A stretch of 64,000 bases of DNA, taken from contig CAYXZW010000004.1 in the NCBI GenBank assembly GCA_964469905.1, positions 59,038 to 123,037 of the forward strand. Reading direction: 5' to 3'. Position numbers and translations under genes: made by a program. Positions within the stretch are counted from its first letter, which is position 1, and each line of letters opens with the position of its first letter. Positions 36,148 through 45,942 of the stretch are shown in pieces. Below the pieces are notes generated by a model. That model saw only the letters and a list, made by a program, of their open reading frames with translations. It made no database searches and had not been told where the DNA came from. The stretch comes from MVRV01 sp964469905 (lineage in GTDB: Bacteria; Desulfobacterota; Syntrophia; Syntrophales; Smithellaceae).

Positions 36148-37473
36148 ATGCAGGATATTGACATATTAATTACCGGCGGCAAGGCTCTTCTCCTCGATTC
36201 CAGCAATACAGCAATAGATCAATCGGCCATAGCCATTAATAGCAGCGAAATTATCGCTATAGGTAAAGCTGATGAATTGGCCGGAAAATTCTCTGCTAAA
36301 AAAACAATTAATGCCAAAGATTCTCTTGTTATGCCCGGTTTTGTCAACTGCCACACTCACGCCGCTATGACTTGTTTCCGCGGCATTGCCGATGATCTGG
36401 AGCTCATGGATTGGCTCAATAATTATATCTTCCCGGCTGAAGCGAAAAACGTCAACAAAGACCTGGCTTACTGGGGTTCGCTCCTTGCTGCCGCTGAAAT
36501 GATTAAATCAGGCACTACTACTTTCTGTGATATGTATATTTTTGAAGATGAGACAGCCCGGGCGGCAAAACAAGCAGGTTTGCGCTGCCTTCTCGGTGAA
36601 GTCCTTTTTGATTTTCCGTCGCCGAATATTAAATCTCCTGAGGACGGTCTGTCCTACACCCAAATGCTCATTGAAAAATGGCAAAACGATCCCCTGGTCA
36701 ACATTATCGTGGAACCTCACTCATTATATACCTGCTCTCCTGACCTGCTTACCGCAGCCGGGAAACTGGCGGACAGCTATTCTGTACCGCTGGGTATTCA
36801 TTTGCTTGAAAACAAAGCGGAGAAAGAACAGCTTCAACAGAAATTGGGCAAGAGCGCATCTTCCTTCTTGAAAGATATCGGCTATCTTCATCAACGGCTG
36901 ATTGCTTTTCACTGTGTATGTCTTTCCGCAGATGATATGCGCATGTTTGCCGAAAATGGTTGCACTGTTTCTCATAATCCGGTCAGTAACATGAAACTGG
37001 CCAGCGGGATAGCGCCTGTACCGGATATGCTCAAAGCCGGTGTCACTGTCGGTTTAGGCACCGACGGCTGTGCCAGCAACAACAATCTGGATATGTTCAA
37101 AGAAATGTCCACTGCCGCCCTGCTGCATAAGGTTGCGAGGCTAGATCCGACAGTAATGGATGCGCGAACGGTCGCCCGGATGGCAACAATTGAAGGCGCC
37201 AAAGCTCTGGGAATGGATAAAATTACCGGCTCTCTGGAAGTGGGCAAAAAAGCGGATATAATTCTTATCGGACTGAACAAGCCCCACCTGACACCGCTTT
37301 ACAATGAGTATTCACACCTGGTCTATGCCGCAAACGGTGCTGATGTCGATACGGTAATCATTAATGGTCAGGTGGTCATGGAAAACCGTCAGCTCTTAAC
37401 TATAGATGAAACTGAAGTTATGCAGCAAGTAAGAGAAATTGCCGTCAACATCAAAGAAAGCTTTAAAAGCTGA
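36148..37473 (+). CDS. mtaD: 5-methylthioadenosine/S-adenosylhomocysteine deaminase
   Basis: An amidohydrolase of about 441 residues. The metal-binding VMPGFVNCHTHAAM, the substrate-region His in GIHLLENKAEKE, LIAFHCVCLS and the catalytic Asp in VGLGTDGCASNNN are all present, in the order typical of MtaD-type deaminases. The enzyme turns MTA or SAH into inosine derivatives in methionine-cycle salvage. ATG 36148 was favoured (AAAGG ten bases upstream); ATG 36130 or 36103 would add 6 or 15 residues. It starts just past the palindromic repeat, and the DUF4139 gene follows 17 bases later. Confidence 0.9.
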   Translation: MQDIDILITGGKALLLDSSNTAIDQSAIAINSSEIIAIGKADELAGKFSAKKTINAKDSLVMPGFVNCHTHAAMTCFRGIADDLELMDWLNNYIFPAEAKNVNKDLAYWGSLLAAAEMIKSGTTTFCDMYIFEDETARAAKQAGLRCLLGEVLFDFPSPNIKSPEDGLSYTQMLIEKWQNDPLVNIIVEPHSLYTCSPDLLTAAGKLADSYSVPLGIHLLENKAEKEQLQQKLGKSASSFLKDIGYLHQRLIAFHCVCLSADDMRMFAENGCTVSHNPVSNMKLASGIAPVPDMLKAGVTVGLGTDGCASNNNLDMFKEMSTAALLHKVARLDPTVMDARTVARMATIEGAKALGMDKITGSLEVGKKADIILIGLNKPHLTPLYNEYSHLVYAANGADVDTVIINGQVVMENRQLLTIDETEVMQQVREIAVNIKESFKS

Positions 37474-37490
37474 AGGAGTTAATTAAATTC

Positions 37491-39050
37491 ATGTCTATTA
37501 AATCAAATTCTATTCTATTGTCGGCGTTAATATCCTTTTTTTTATCTTTTACTTCTTCCGCCCAGGCCGTTGTAAAAGAAGTAACCATCTTTCCCAATGC
37601 TGCCAAAGTAACGGAAACAGCGAAGGTTCAGCCGCAATGCCCCAGCAATGAAAAATGCCGGGCAATTCTAACTATACCGCACCAGGCTGATCCGGAATCA
37701 CTCATTGTGGCGATGCCATCCAGTAAAATGAAAATAGATGATATACAGATTAAAGCAGTAATCCGTCAGGATGATGCCAGGATTGGCGAACTGCGCAAGT
37801 TAATCGACAAAACAAAAATTGAGCGCAAAGAGCTCCAGGCAAAAATGCAGTCCCTCGAGGTTCAGCTGCAATTCTGGCAGATGCAGACAAAAGCTAAAAC
37901 AAAAAACGTTACCGACGCCGACAATTTGGCTGCGGCCATCGGTAGAAATGTGAAAAAGTCCAGTCTGGAAAAGTTCACTATCGAAACTCAGATAGAGAAG
38001 ATTGATAAGCAGCTGAAAGAACTTCAGGAGAGCCTGAAGCAGGCCGCCGGAAGCAAAGAAACAGCCTGGGAAGCAACACTTACCTTCTCGGGATTCAGTT
38101 CACCTGAAATGGTGCTTTCCTATAATTACAATCTGGGCGGTTGCGGTTGGCTGCCTCTTTACCGGATTGAAGCATTGCCCGCGGAAAACAAAGTTTCCTT
38201 TTCCTGGGATGCTCAGTTGTGGCAATCTACAGGTGTTGACTGGAAACAGGTCCAAGTAAATCTGGCCACCCTGCAACCTGCCGTTACCGCCATCCCGCCG
38301 GATTTGCCGGACTGGATCATTAAAAAGCGCTCTGTGCGTTATAAATCCATGCGTAAGGAAAGCATGGCTCCGGCCGCCATGATGGAAAAAAGTTCTGCTC
38401 CGCCCGAGGAAAATCAGGACGCCGCCGTTGAGGAAACTGTTAAAACTACATACTCGGTATGGTCTATCGGCAAGAAAGACATCCCCGCAGGCAACCGGCA
38501 GCGTTTGAAAATCAAAGAAGAAAACTGGCCGGCAGAGTTCCTCTTTCTCGCCCGTCCCAGTCTGGATAAACAAGCTTTCGTTCGTGCTCAGATTAAATTT
38601 GCCAATTCAATAGAAATACCTTCCGGCGAGGCTTTATTCCTGATTGATGGGGCAGTTCTGGGTAAGCGTAATTTCGCTTTAGCCGGTGTGGAAGGATTAC
38701 TTTACTTCGGCAGCAGCCCGTCGATTTCCGTGATAAGCACTACACTGGCCGACAAGTCCGGTGCAAAAACCGTTTTTCAAAACAAACAGACTCAACTCTG
38801 GCAATGGTCAATCGAAGCAAATAATTCGAGCAACAACAATATCAAACTTCGGATTGAAGAACCGGTGCCGCAAGCGCGCGACGAAAGAATCCGCCTGACA
38901 TTTAAACAGAATCCCGAACCATCGGAAAAAGATAATTCCAAATTTGTCTGGATTATTGATGTACCCGCCAGGCAGAAAGCAACTATTCAAAACGCGATAG
39001 AACTGGAAGCACCGAAAGAATTGGATCTGGATTTAGGGTGGCGCCGCTGA
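37491..39050 (+). CDS. Exported DUF4139 (MuiA-like) protein
   Basis: A 519-residue protein with a signal peptide (cleavage near SAQA-VV). The N-terminus VVKEVTIFPNAAKVTETAKV is DUF4140-like. Residues about 95-185 are coiled coil (ELRKLIDKTKIERKELQAKM). The remainder is a beta-rich DUF4139 domain (LSYNYNLGGCGWLPLYRIEA). Relatives are called mucoidy inhibitor A, but their function is not established. It follows mtaD by 17 bases and may be co-transcribed. It acts outside the cytoplasm. Confidence 0.8.
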   Translation: MSIKSNSILLSALISFFLSFTSSAQAVVKEVTIFPNAAKVTETAKVQPQCPSNEKCRAILTIPHQADPESLIVAMPSSKMKIDDIQIKAVIRQDDARIGELRKLIDKTKIERKELQAKMQSLEVQLQFWQMQTKAKTKNVTDADNLAAAIGRNVKKSSLEKFTIETQIEKIDKQLKELQESLKQAAGSKETAWEATLTFSGFSSPEMVLSYNYNLGGCGWLPLYRIEALPAENKVSFSWDAQLWQSTGVDWKQVQVNLATLQPAVTAIPPDLPDWIIKKRSVRYKSMRKESMAPAAMMEKSSAPPEENQDAAVEETVKTTYSVWSIGKKDIPAGNRQRLKIKEENWPAEFLFLARPSLDKQAFVRAQIKFANSIEIPSGEALFLIDGAVLGKRNFALAGVEGLLYFGSSPSISVISTTLADKSGAKTVFQNKQTQLWQWSIEANNSSNNNIKLRIEEPVPQARDERIRLTFKQNPEPSEKDNSKFVWIIDVPARQKATIQNAIELEAPKELDLDLGWRR

Positions 39051-39101
39051 TTTTTTGCCGGCATTGGCCGACCTCGCATAAAACTGAATACTGGACGTTT
39101 T

Positions 39102-41012
39102 TTACGGGGTCGTTAGCATTTGAGTCACCATATTCTTCGTGCGCTCAATTATTTTTTCATAATAGATATTGTTTCTCTGGATGTAATAATGCGTTTCCAG
39201 ATTAGTGGAATGGGCACCTACATTGCCCAGAAATACCTTCATCTTTTCTATTGAAGTAAACCGGCGTACAAAAAGTTCTTCCCAGTTGTTTTTATAGATA
39301 ATGCAGAAATCACTAACATCCATATTCATCCGGGGATTTTCAAAGCTGACAATCAGCAGCATTTTGGTAATGGTTTCTTTTTGCAGGAAGTTGCCAAAAT
39401 GTACACTGGATATATCGAAACTGCCAAATACATCTCTGATCTTTTTTCCGAGATTGATAATTTCCTGTATAGTAACGGCAGTTTGATTAGGCAGCATCCT
39501 TGTCTGCACCGGATCAAAAATACCATTCCAGACAATATAGGCTAAACAAAATACTATGTTTTCATTGGTAACAACCGGTAATGCGCCTTCATCCGACGAT
39601 TTTACCTGCCATGTTTTGCCGACTGGCGAAAATGTAATCACCGGTAATTTGATATTTTCCGTCGGTACATGCAATACAGTAATTTTAAATTTCTTTTCTT
39701 CCAGAGAAGATGATAATTTTCGTCCAATGATTGTTAAATCATGCGGTGCAATTTCTCCGCCTTTACCCTTCTGTATCCGGACAATATCCTTATATATGTC
39801 AATGAGGAATCCGAACATCAGCTCGCCAAAATCAATCTTCTCCTTCAATTGCCAGAGTTCAAATTCATTCAACCGGTAAATATCACGGCGTTCAATCTTG
39901 TATTTTTTGAAAGTATCCCCGGCCATTTCTTCTTTCAGTGTCTGTGTTTTCGACAGCAGTTTCAGATCGTACCGCAGATAAAAACATTGTTTGATAAATT
40001 CAAAATATTCAACTTTGGTATGTTGCGAATAATGATCAAGCACTGCGTTCATTGTGAACAAACTGGGATCGGGAAATGCCGCCTTATCTTTACCTTCTAA
40101 AACGACCTGCCGGAATTTATGGCATAAGAGATCATCTTTCGGCGCTTCCAGAAACATTTTCAATTGCAGCATTTTGATGATTGATTTCAAGGGGTGGGTT
40201 AGAGATTTATTAAATTGCCAAAGTGAAGCCCCAAAGTATTCATCCGGCCTGACCTCTTTCAGATCGCCCATATCAATAAATTCGGCCCCGCCAATATCGC
40301 TTCCGGCAACTTGTGTTAAAGACTGATTATAATCAACAGGTTCATCTGACTCAAAACAAACCCACCAGAAAGGTATTTTCCCTTCGATGAGAATTGTCGT
40401 GCGGTAAAATTCTTCTTTCAAAACATTCTTTTGTGCCGAACCGCTGCTCTCATAATCCATGTTACCAAAATTACATTGCCTTATGTCGTTGACATCGCTT
40501 AAGAAAAAGTAAACAGGAATTTTCAGTCTGCTATCGAGCCAATCTTTAATTAAATTAATTTTTTCATTGAGATACTGCAGTGTTTTGCTCGTAAAAGTTG
40601 ATTTATCAATGCAAATCCAGATGTCGCAATCCGAACGATATGTCTGGCTGATCGTGCCGACAGATCCAATTGTATAAATTCCCTGTATTTGGTTTACCGG
40701 TGAAGGAAAGCGGACTAATGATTTCTCTTCCTTAATCCCGAATTGTTTTTTATAGAAACTTTCCTGTTTGATAATTTCATTATTGTTTTCGATATTAAAT
40801 ACATGAAATGGTTCTTTTAACTCCTTAATAAATCCGGGAACGGAAAGCCGGTTAACGCTCAACAACCAGGGCAACATATGGAGAATTACCGGAGCATCTT
40901 TCGGTGAATTTGTCAGAAATATCTTTTTGCGAAAGATATTATATTCCAGATAACGTTTCTTATTATTTTGTAATGTAATGTGCTGCACGCCAACATCCCT
41001 CTCCAGTTTCAA
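39102..41012 (-). CDS. cyaA: Class I adenylate cyclase
   Basis: A 636-residue protein. The nucleotidyltransferase core IGSVGTISQTYRSDCDIWIC (about residues 115-134) carries the GS and Asp-x-Asp residues of class I cyclases. GSAQKNVLKEEFYRTTILIE followed by GKIPFWWV is the diagnostic CyaA segment. It is shorter than enterobacterial CyaA (about 850 residues), lacking most of the C-terminal regulatory half. It would make cAMP from ATP. Translation appears to start at TTG 41012 with AGGA about 10 bases upstream. It is divergent from hrpA, so promoters lie in the 134-base gap. Confidence 0.88.
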   Translation of the reverse strand: MKLERDVGVQHITLQNNKKRYLEYNIFRKKIFLTNSPKDAPVILHMLPWLLSVNRLSVPGFIKELKEPFHVFNIENNNEIIKQESFYKKQFGIKEEKSLVRFPSPVNQIQGIYTIGSVGTISQTYRSDCDIWICIDKSTFTSKTLQYLNEKINLIKDWLDSRLKIPVYFFLSDVNDIRQCNFGNMDYESSGSAQKNVLKEEFYRTTILIEGKIPFWWVCFESDEPVDYNQSLTQVAGSDIGGAEFIDMGDLKEVRPDEYFGASLWQFNKSLTHPLKSIIKMLQLKMFLEAPKDDLLCHKFRQVVLEGKDKAAFPDPSLFTMNAVLDHYSQHTKVEYFEFIKQCFYLRYDLKLLSKTQTLKEEMAGDTFKKYKIERRDIYRLNEFELWQLKEKIDFGELMFGFLIDIYKDIVRIQKGKGGEIAPHDLTIIGRKLSSSLEEKKFKITVLHVPTENIKLPVITFSPVGKTWQVKSSDEGALPVVTNENIVFCLAYIVWNGIFDPVQTRMLPNQTAVTIQEIINLGKKIRDVFGSFDISSVHFGNFLQKETITKMLLIVSFENPRMNMDVSDFCIIYKNNWEELFVRRFTSIEKMKVFLGNVGAHSTNLETHYYIQRNNIYYEKIIERTKNMVTQMLTTP

Positions 41013-41146
41013 TCTACTTTTATCCTATAACAGAGGAGCGGCGAAGTCAATTATCCTCTATCCATTTATCTCATAACTGAGGTTGACAGCGCTGCTATTC
41101 ATATGAAATAACGCAAATACTTTGAGAGTACCGAGGGGTTAATTTT

Positions 41147-44100
41147 TTGCCTTCCATAAAACAGCATATTCATCAAATTAATAAAGATATCAACCAGGCA
41201 ATGGCAGCGGATTATTACGCCATCAGCCGTGCTATGGAAGAAATTAACCGCAATTTAAATATCGCTAAGCCGGCCGTATCCTTTAAAAAATTACTTTATC
41301 TGCAAAATAAAGTTCAACATTCACAGAGACGTTTCCAGCTTCGCGCAGGAAGTGTTCCGCCTTTGCGTTTTCCAAAAGATTTGCCCATTTCCGGCAAAAA
41401 AAATGAAATAATTGCGGCAATTCAAAAAAACCAGGTGGTAATCATCACCGGGGAAACCGGGTCCGGCAAAACAACGCAAATTCCTAAAATGTGTCTGGCG
41501 GCAGGATGCGGATTGCGCGGGATGATCGGCCTTACCCAACCGCGAAGGATTGCCGCAACCAGCATTGCCGCACGGATAGCCGCCGAGGTGGGCGAGCCCT
41601 GCGGTAAATCCATTGCCTATAAAATCCGGTTTGAAGAAAAAACATCCGCCGAACCGCTAATAAAAGTTATGACTGATGGCATACTTCTGGCGGAGACTGT
41701 CAGCGACCAGCTCTTGCTGGCTTACGATACAATCATTGTCGACGAAGCTCATGAACGCAGTCTCAACATTGATTTTATTCTGGGATTCTTGCGGACGCTG
41801 CTCGTCCGCAGAAAAGATTTAAAGCTGATTATTACCTCCGCGACTATCGATACAGCCAAGTTTTCCGGAGCATTTTCTAATGCCCCGATCATCGAAGTCT
41901 CCGGACGTATGTTCCCGGTGGACGTTCGCTATTCACCTGTTGATCCGGTAGCCGAAGAAAACGGTGAAGCCACATATGTCGATGAAGCAATTGCCTGTGT
42001 CGAGAAATTGCAGATGGAAAGGCGCTATGATGATATCCTGATTTTCCTGCCTACAGAACAGGATATCCGGGAGGCTTGCGAACGTTTATCCAGAAGATGC
42101 TCCGGCATGATTCTGCCTCTGTATGCAAGACTTTCCGGCAACCAGCAAAGACTTGTTTTTGAAAAGATTGATCAGCAAAAAATTATTGTTGCCACGAATA
42201 TTGCAGAAACATCTCTGACCATTCCCGGTATTAAATACGTCATTGATTCGGGACTCGCGAGGCAGTTGGAATATAATCCCCGCAGCCAGACAACGGGCCT
42301 GCCGATAAAGCCGATTTCCCGCAGCAGCGCCGAGCAGCGCAAGGGACGTTGCGGTCGGGTACAAAACGGTATCTGCATCCGCCTGTACTCAGCCGACGAT
42401 TATGACGGGCGTCAGCTTTATACGGCGCCGGAAATAATGCGTTCCAATCTCGCCGGTGTTATTTTGCGGATGCTGTCGCTAAAACTCGGATCTGTCCACA
42501 GTTTTCCCTTTATCGATGCTCCTCATCCCAAAAGCATCCGTGACGGACTGGATATTCTGGATGATTTGGGAGCTATTGAAAAGTCTTCCGACTCAAACGA
42601 AACAAGCTCATACAAGTTGACTGCTATCGGCCTTAAGATGGCGCAGTTGCCACTCGACCCTCGTATTTCCCGTATATTAATTGCCGCACAAGAAGAAGGA
42701 TGCATTAATGAAGTAGCTATAATTGCCGCGGCATTGAGCATCCAGGACCCCCGCGAGCGCCCCTATGAAAAAGCCGATCAGGCAGCCAGGGCTCATGCTC
42801 TTTTTCAGCATCCCGAATCAGACTTTCTTACTTATCTGAACATCTGGAATAATTACCACGATATCTGGGAAAAATTACAGACGCAAAACAAGCTCAGAAA
42901 ATTCTGCCACGAACATTTCCTTTCCTATAAACGGATGATGGAATGGCGCGATATTTATCAGCAAATTATCAGTATAATTGAGGGAGACAAAGCACCGACC
43001 AAAACGAAAAAACATGTCAAGATAGAAATTGATCAAATACTTTACGACAAAATTCATAAATGTATCCTCAGCGGTTATCTTTCCCACATTGCCCTGAGGA
43101 AAGAAAAAAACTTCTTCACAGCAGCGAAAAGCCGGGAAGTCATGATTCATCCGGGCTCCGGCCTTTTCAATCGCGCCGGCTCCTGGGTTGTTGCCGCAGA
43201 AATTACGCAAACTTCCCGCTTGTTTGCCCGTAACGTCGCCAATATAAAACAAGAATGGCTCGAAGAGGTGGGCAAAGACAATTGTCGCTATACCTATGCT
43301 GCGGCACATTGGGAAAAAAACCGCGGCCAGGTTGTTGCTCTGGAAAAAGTAACGCTTTTCGGCCTGACAATTGTGGAAAAAAGAACGGTTGCCTATGAAA
43401 GAATAAATCCGGCCCAAGCCAAATCAATTTTCATTCGGGAAGCTCTGGTAAACGGCGAAGTCAACCGGAAGATTCCTTTTCTGGAACATAATCTGGCACT
43501 GGGGCAAAACGCGCTTACTATTGAGGATAAACTGCGCAAGCGGGGATTTGCCGCAGATGAGGAAGCAATTGCCCAACTTTATGAAAAACGACTCCCTGAT
43601 ATTTCCGATATTCGTACACTGTTAAAGCTGATTAGAGATAAAGGTAGTGATGAGTTTCTGCGCTTTCGCGAAGAAGATTTTATAGCCGTTGCCCCGGATG
43701 AAGATGAAATATCGAAGTACCCGGATAAGATTAAAATCGGCGATGCTGCCTTCCCCTGCCATTACTCTTTTGCTCCCGGGAAGATTAATGACGGTGTAAC
43801 AATGAAAATACCTCTGGGACTGATTTCTCAGGCAGCCCAGGAAAATGTCGAGCGCTTCCTGCCCAGCTTATTGCGCGAAAAAACAATGCATTTGTTAAAG
43901 TCTTTACCGAAAGCGCTGCGTCAGAAATTACCTGCTGCGGCTCAAATTGCCGACTTGTTCATCGCCCGGATATCCGATTACCGGATTGCCCTGCCCCAGG
44001 CCTTAAGCAAATTCATCCAGGACAAATACCGGATTACCATCCCGCCGGAATCATGGAATATGGAAATACTGCCGGCGCATTTAAATGTGCTCTATAGTGT

Positions 44101-45259
44101 GATTGATGAAAAGGGTGAAGAAGTTAAGCTGAGCCGGAATATAGTGCAACTCAAGAATGAGTTGGCCGATTCGGTTAATCTCGGTGCCATTGACAAAATC
44201 CGTTCGCAATGGGAAAAAGAAAATATTACAAACTGGGATTTCGGGACTCTGCCGGAAAAGATACCTCTTACCAATCAACATGGTCTGGTGGGCTATGCTT
44301 ATCCTGCTTTGCAAATTACCGACGATGTTATCAATCTGCGACTTTTTTCCGATCAAAGAGAGAGTGAAACTAATCATATCCGTGGCGTTGCCGCGCTTTA
44401 CAGTATTCATTTTGCCGACAAACTCAAACAGCTTAAAAAAAATATTATTCTGGCCGGTAATTTGAAATTACTGGCGGCAAAAATCGGTAATCCTAAACTC
44501 CTGGAGCAATCATTGTTGCAAAGAGTTAAAAATGATTTATTTGGCTTTGCCTTTCGCACACAGAGTCAATTCTTCAATTATGCCGATACGGTTGATGCTA
44601 AAATCCTGCCGGCAGGCCAGCACATTCTCTCTTCTATTGAGTATGTATTAAAATCATTCAGCGACACACAGGAGCTATTACAAAAACTGGCAGCGAAAAA
44701 TTCCGGAAGCAAACCTCTGCTTACTTTCCTCAAAGATACTCAGTCGGAGTTGCAGCGGCTGGTTCCCGTTCATTTTCCGGAGTTGTATTCTCCGGAGCGC
44801 ATGAAAGAAATACCCCGCTATCTGAAGGCACTGTCTATGCGCGCCGAACGCGGCAGTCTGAATCTGGCAGCGGCTCAGAAAAAAATCGAAAGCATTGATA
44901 TTTACACCAAACAGCTTCAGGAAATAATAATTGATACAAAAAAAAGTCACTTTTCAAATCGTCATACCGGCCCAAAGCCCGGCGACTGCCGGGAGTATCC
45001 AGAAATCATGCCGGTAAAGGGAGGAAACCAATTTAATAATGTTCCTGGATTCCGGGTCGCGCTTCGCTTGCCCGGAATGACAATTAATGATTGCGACACA
45101 TCTATGAAGTTTTCGGAAGAAAAGAAGAAAAAAATAGAAGAATTATTCTGGATGATCGAGGAATACAAGGTATCACTGTTTGCCCAGGAACTCAAAACCC
45201 CCTACCCCGTCTCACCAAAAAAACTGGATCAGTTGATTAAAGAGATTGAGGAACTTTAA
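41147..45259 (+). CDS. hrpA: ATP-dependent RNA helicase HrpA
   Basis: A 1370-residue DEAH-box helicase close to the usual HrpA length. Walker A GETGSGKTTQIPK lies near residue 103, DEAHERSLNIDF near 198, SATIDTAKFS, and the motif VI region SAEQRKGRCGRVQNGICIRL. The HA2, OB and long DUF3418-like C-terminal regions follow. HrpA acts on stalled ribosomes and RNA in many bacteria. It starts at TTG 41147 with GAGGGG nine bases upstream. Near residues 1271-1312 (44961-45081) the coding sequence contains a palindromic genomic repeat, still in frame. The stop overlaps the convergent MBL gene by 4 bases. Confidence 0.95.
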   Translation: MPSIKQHIHQINKDINQAMAADYYAISRAMEEINRNLNIAKPAVSFKKLLYLQNKVQHSQRRFQLRAGSVPPLRFPKDLPISGKKNEIIAAIQKNQVVIITGETGSGKTTQIPKMCLAAGCGLRGMIGLTQPRRIAATSIAARIAAEVGEPCGKSIAYKIRFEEKTSAEPLIKVMTDGILLAETVSDQLLLAYDTIIVDEAHERSLNIDFILGFLRTLLVRRKDLKLIITSATIDTAKFSGAFSNAPIIEVSGRMFPVDVRYSPVDPVAEENGEATYVDEAIACVEKLQMERRYDDILIFLPTEQDIREACERLSRRCSGMILPLYARLSGNQQRLVFEKIDQQKIIVATNIAETSLTIPGIKYVIDSGLARQLEYNPRSQTTGLPIKPISRSSAEQRKGRCGRVQNGICIRLYSADDYDGRQLYTAPEIMRSNLAGVILRMLSLKLGSVHSFPFIDAPHPKSIRDGLDILDDLGAIEKSSDSNETSSYKLTAIGLKMAQLPLDPRISRILIAAQEEGCINEVAIIAAALSIQDPRERPYEKADQAARAHALFQHPESDFLTYLNIWNNYHDIWEKLQTQNKLRKFCHEHFLSYKRMMEWRDIYQQIISIIEGDKAPTKTKKHVKIEIDQILYDKIHKCILSGYLSHIALRKEKNFFTAAKSREVMIHPGSGLFNRAGSWVVAAEITQTSRLFARNVANIKQEWLEEVGKDNCRYTYAAAHWEKNRGQVVALEKVTLFGLTIVEKRTVAYERINPAQAKSIFIREALVNGEVNRKIPFLEHNLALGQNALTIEDKLRKRGFAADEEAIAQLYEKRLPDISDIRTLLKLIRDKGSDEFLRFREEDFIAVAPDEDEISKYPDKIKIGDAAFPCHYSFAPGKINDGVTMKIPLGLISQAAQENVERFLPSLLREKTMHLLKSLPKALRQKLPAAAQIADLFIARISDYRIALPQALSKFIQDKYRITIPPESWNMEILPAHLNVLYSVIDEKGEEVKLSRNIVQLKNELADSVNLGAIDKIRSQWEKENITNWDFGTLPEKIPLTNQHGLVGYAYPALQITDDVINLRLFSDQRESETNHIRGVAALYSIHFADKLKQLKKNIILAGNLKLLAAKIGNPKLLEQSLLQRVKNDLFGFAFRTQSQFFNYADTVDAKILPAGQHILSSIEYVLKSFSDTQELLQKLAAKNSGSKPLLTFLKDTQSELQRLVPVHFPELYSPERMKEIPRYLKALSMRAERGSLNLAAAQKKIESIDIYTKQLQEIIIDTKKSHFSNRHTGPKPGDCREYPEIMPVKGGNQFNNVPGFRVALRLPGMTINDCDTSMKFSEEKKKKIEELFWMIEEYKVSLFAQELKTPYPVSPKKLDQLIKEIEEL
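44961..45081. repeat. Palindromic repeat element inserted in frame within hrpA
   Basis: The ends GTCATACCGG and CCGGAATGAC are near-perfect inverted repeats. The interior (AAAGCCCGGCGACTGCCGGG, TCCTGGATTCCGGG) has the look of the common CGTCATTCCGG…CCGGAATGAC intergenic repeat. It encodes an atypical Pro/Gly/Arg-rich stretch in HrpA. Confidence 0.8.
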
Positions 45260-45942
45260 GAGTATTCATCCAGATACCGCTCGATATACTCGCGGACTCT
45301 TTCTTGAGGTTGAAAAATACCGAAGTGGCCTTCACAGAGGATGTCGGCATTGAGATCAAGCAACAGCTGCATCGATTTTTTCCAGGCTTCAATATCCGAA
45401 CCAAATGCTTTGTGAAAGGGGCCATGGATATCCTGGCCGAAGAGAACTCGCTTTCCTTCTCGGTCAAGATAGACGGCAATCGAACCGGGTGTATGCCCGG
45501 GCGTGTGCAGGCAATGTAGTTGCTCGGCACCGAATTGTAATGCCTCCTGCGAACCTTTAAGTTTCCTGTCGACTTTTGTTGGGGGAAAGGTCGTATCGTA
45601 CCAATTGGCCGCAGTACGGATGGAATCACCTTTTTCCACGGGTGGCGCATCCAGTTCATGAATAACAATTTTTGTGTTGTAATGTTTTTGAAAATACGGC
45701 GCTGATCCGATATGGTCGATATGGCAGTGAGTTAAAATCAAGTGGGAAATATTGGCGGGACTGAATCCCAGCATTTCAATATTATGAATAATTTGCGTCG
45801 TGCTGCGCCCTGCTCCGGCATCGATTAATACAAGTTCGCCTGCAAAATCGATCAGATAAATTGCCGCATCATTGGAGGCAGTAATATTCGGCCCGCCTAC
45901 TAAATAAACGCCACGAATAATTTCTTCAGTTTTCACTCTCAT
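45256..45942 (-). CDS. MBL-fold metallo-hydrolase
   Basis: A 228-residue protein. The zinc motif THCHIDHIGSAPYF (HxHxDH), a later LHTPGHTPGSIAV and GQDIHGPFHK, and the final CEGHFG fit a glyoxalase-II-type metallo-beta-lactamase fold. Substrate unknown. The start overlaps the stop of the DUF4384 gene by 4 bases (ATGA), making it the last gene of a four-gene operon with pyrK and pyrD. Confidence 0.9.
   Translation of the reverse strand: MRVKTEEIIRGVYLVGGPNITASNDAAIYLIDFAGELVLIDAGAGRSTTQIIHNIEMLGFSPANISHLILTHCHIDHIGSAPYFQKHYNTKIVIHELDAPPVEKGDSIRTAANWYDTTFPPTKVDRKLKGSQEALQFGAEQLHCLHTPGHTPGSIAVYLDREGKRVLFGQDIHGPFHKAFGSDIEAWKKSMQLLLDLNADILCEGHFGIFQPQERVREYIERYLDEYS

Noticed and set aside
39090..39113. 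Half copy of the 48605 repeat at the cyaA stop
   Set aside because: CTGGACGTTTTTTACGGGGT resembles one arm only, with several mismatches; too weak to list as a feature.
45237..45668. 143-codon frame overlapping the MBL gene
   Set aside because: Shadow frame on the same strand; the MBL frame has clear zinc-binding motifs.
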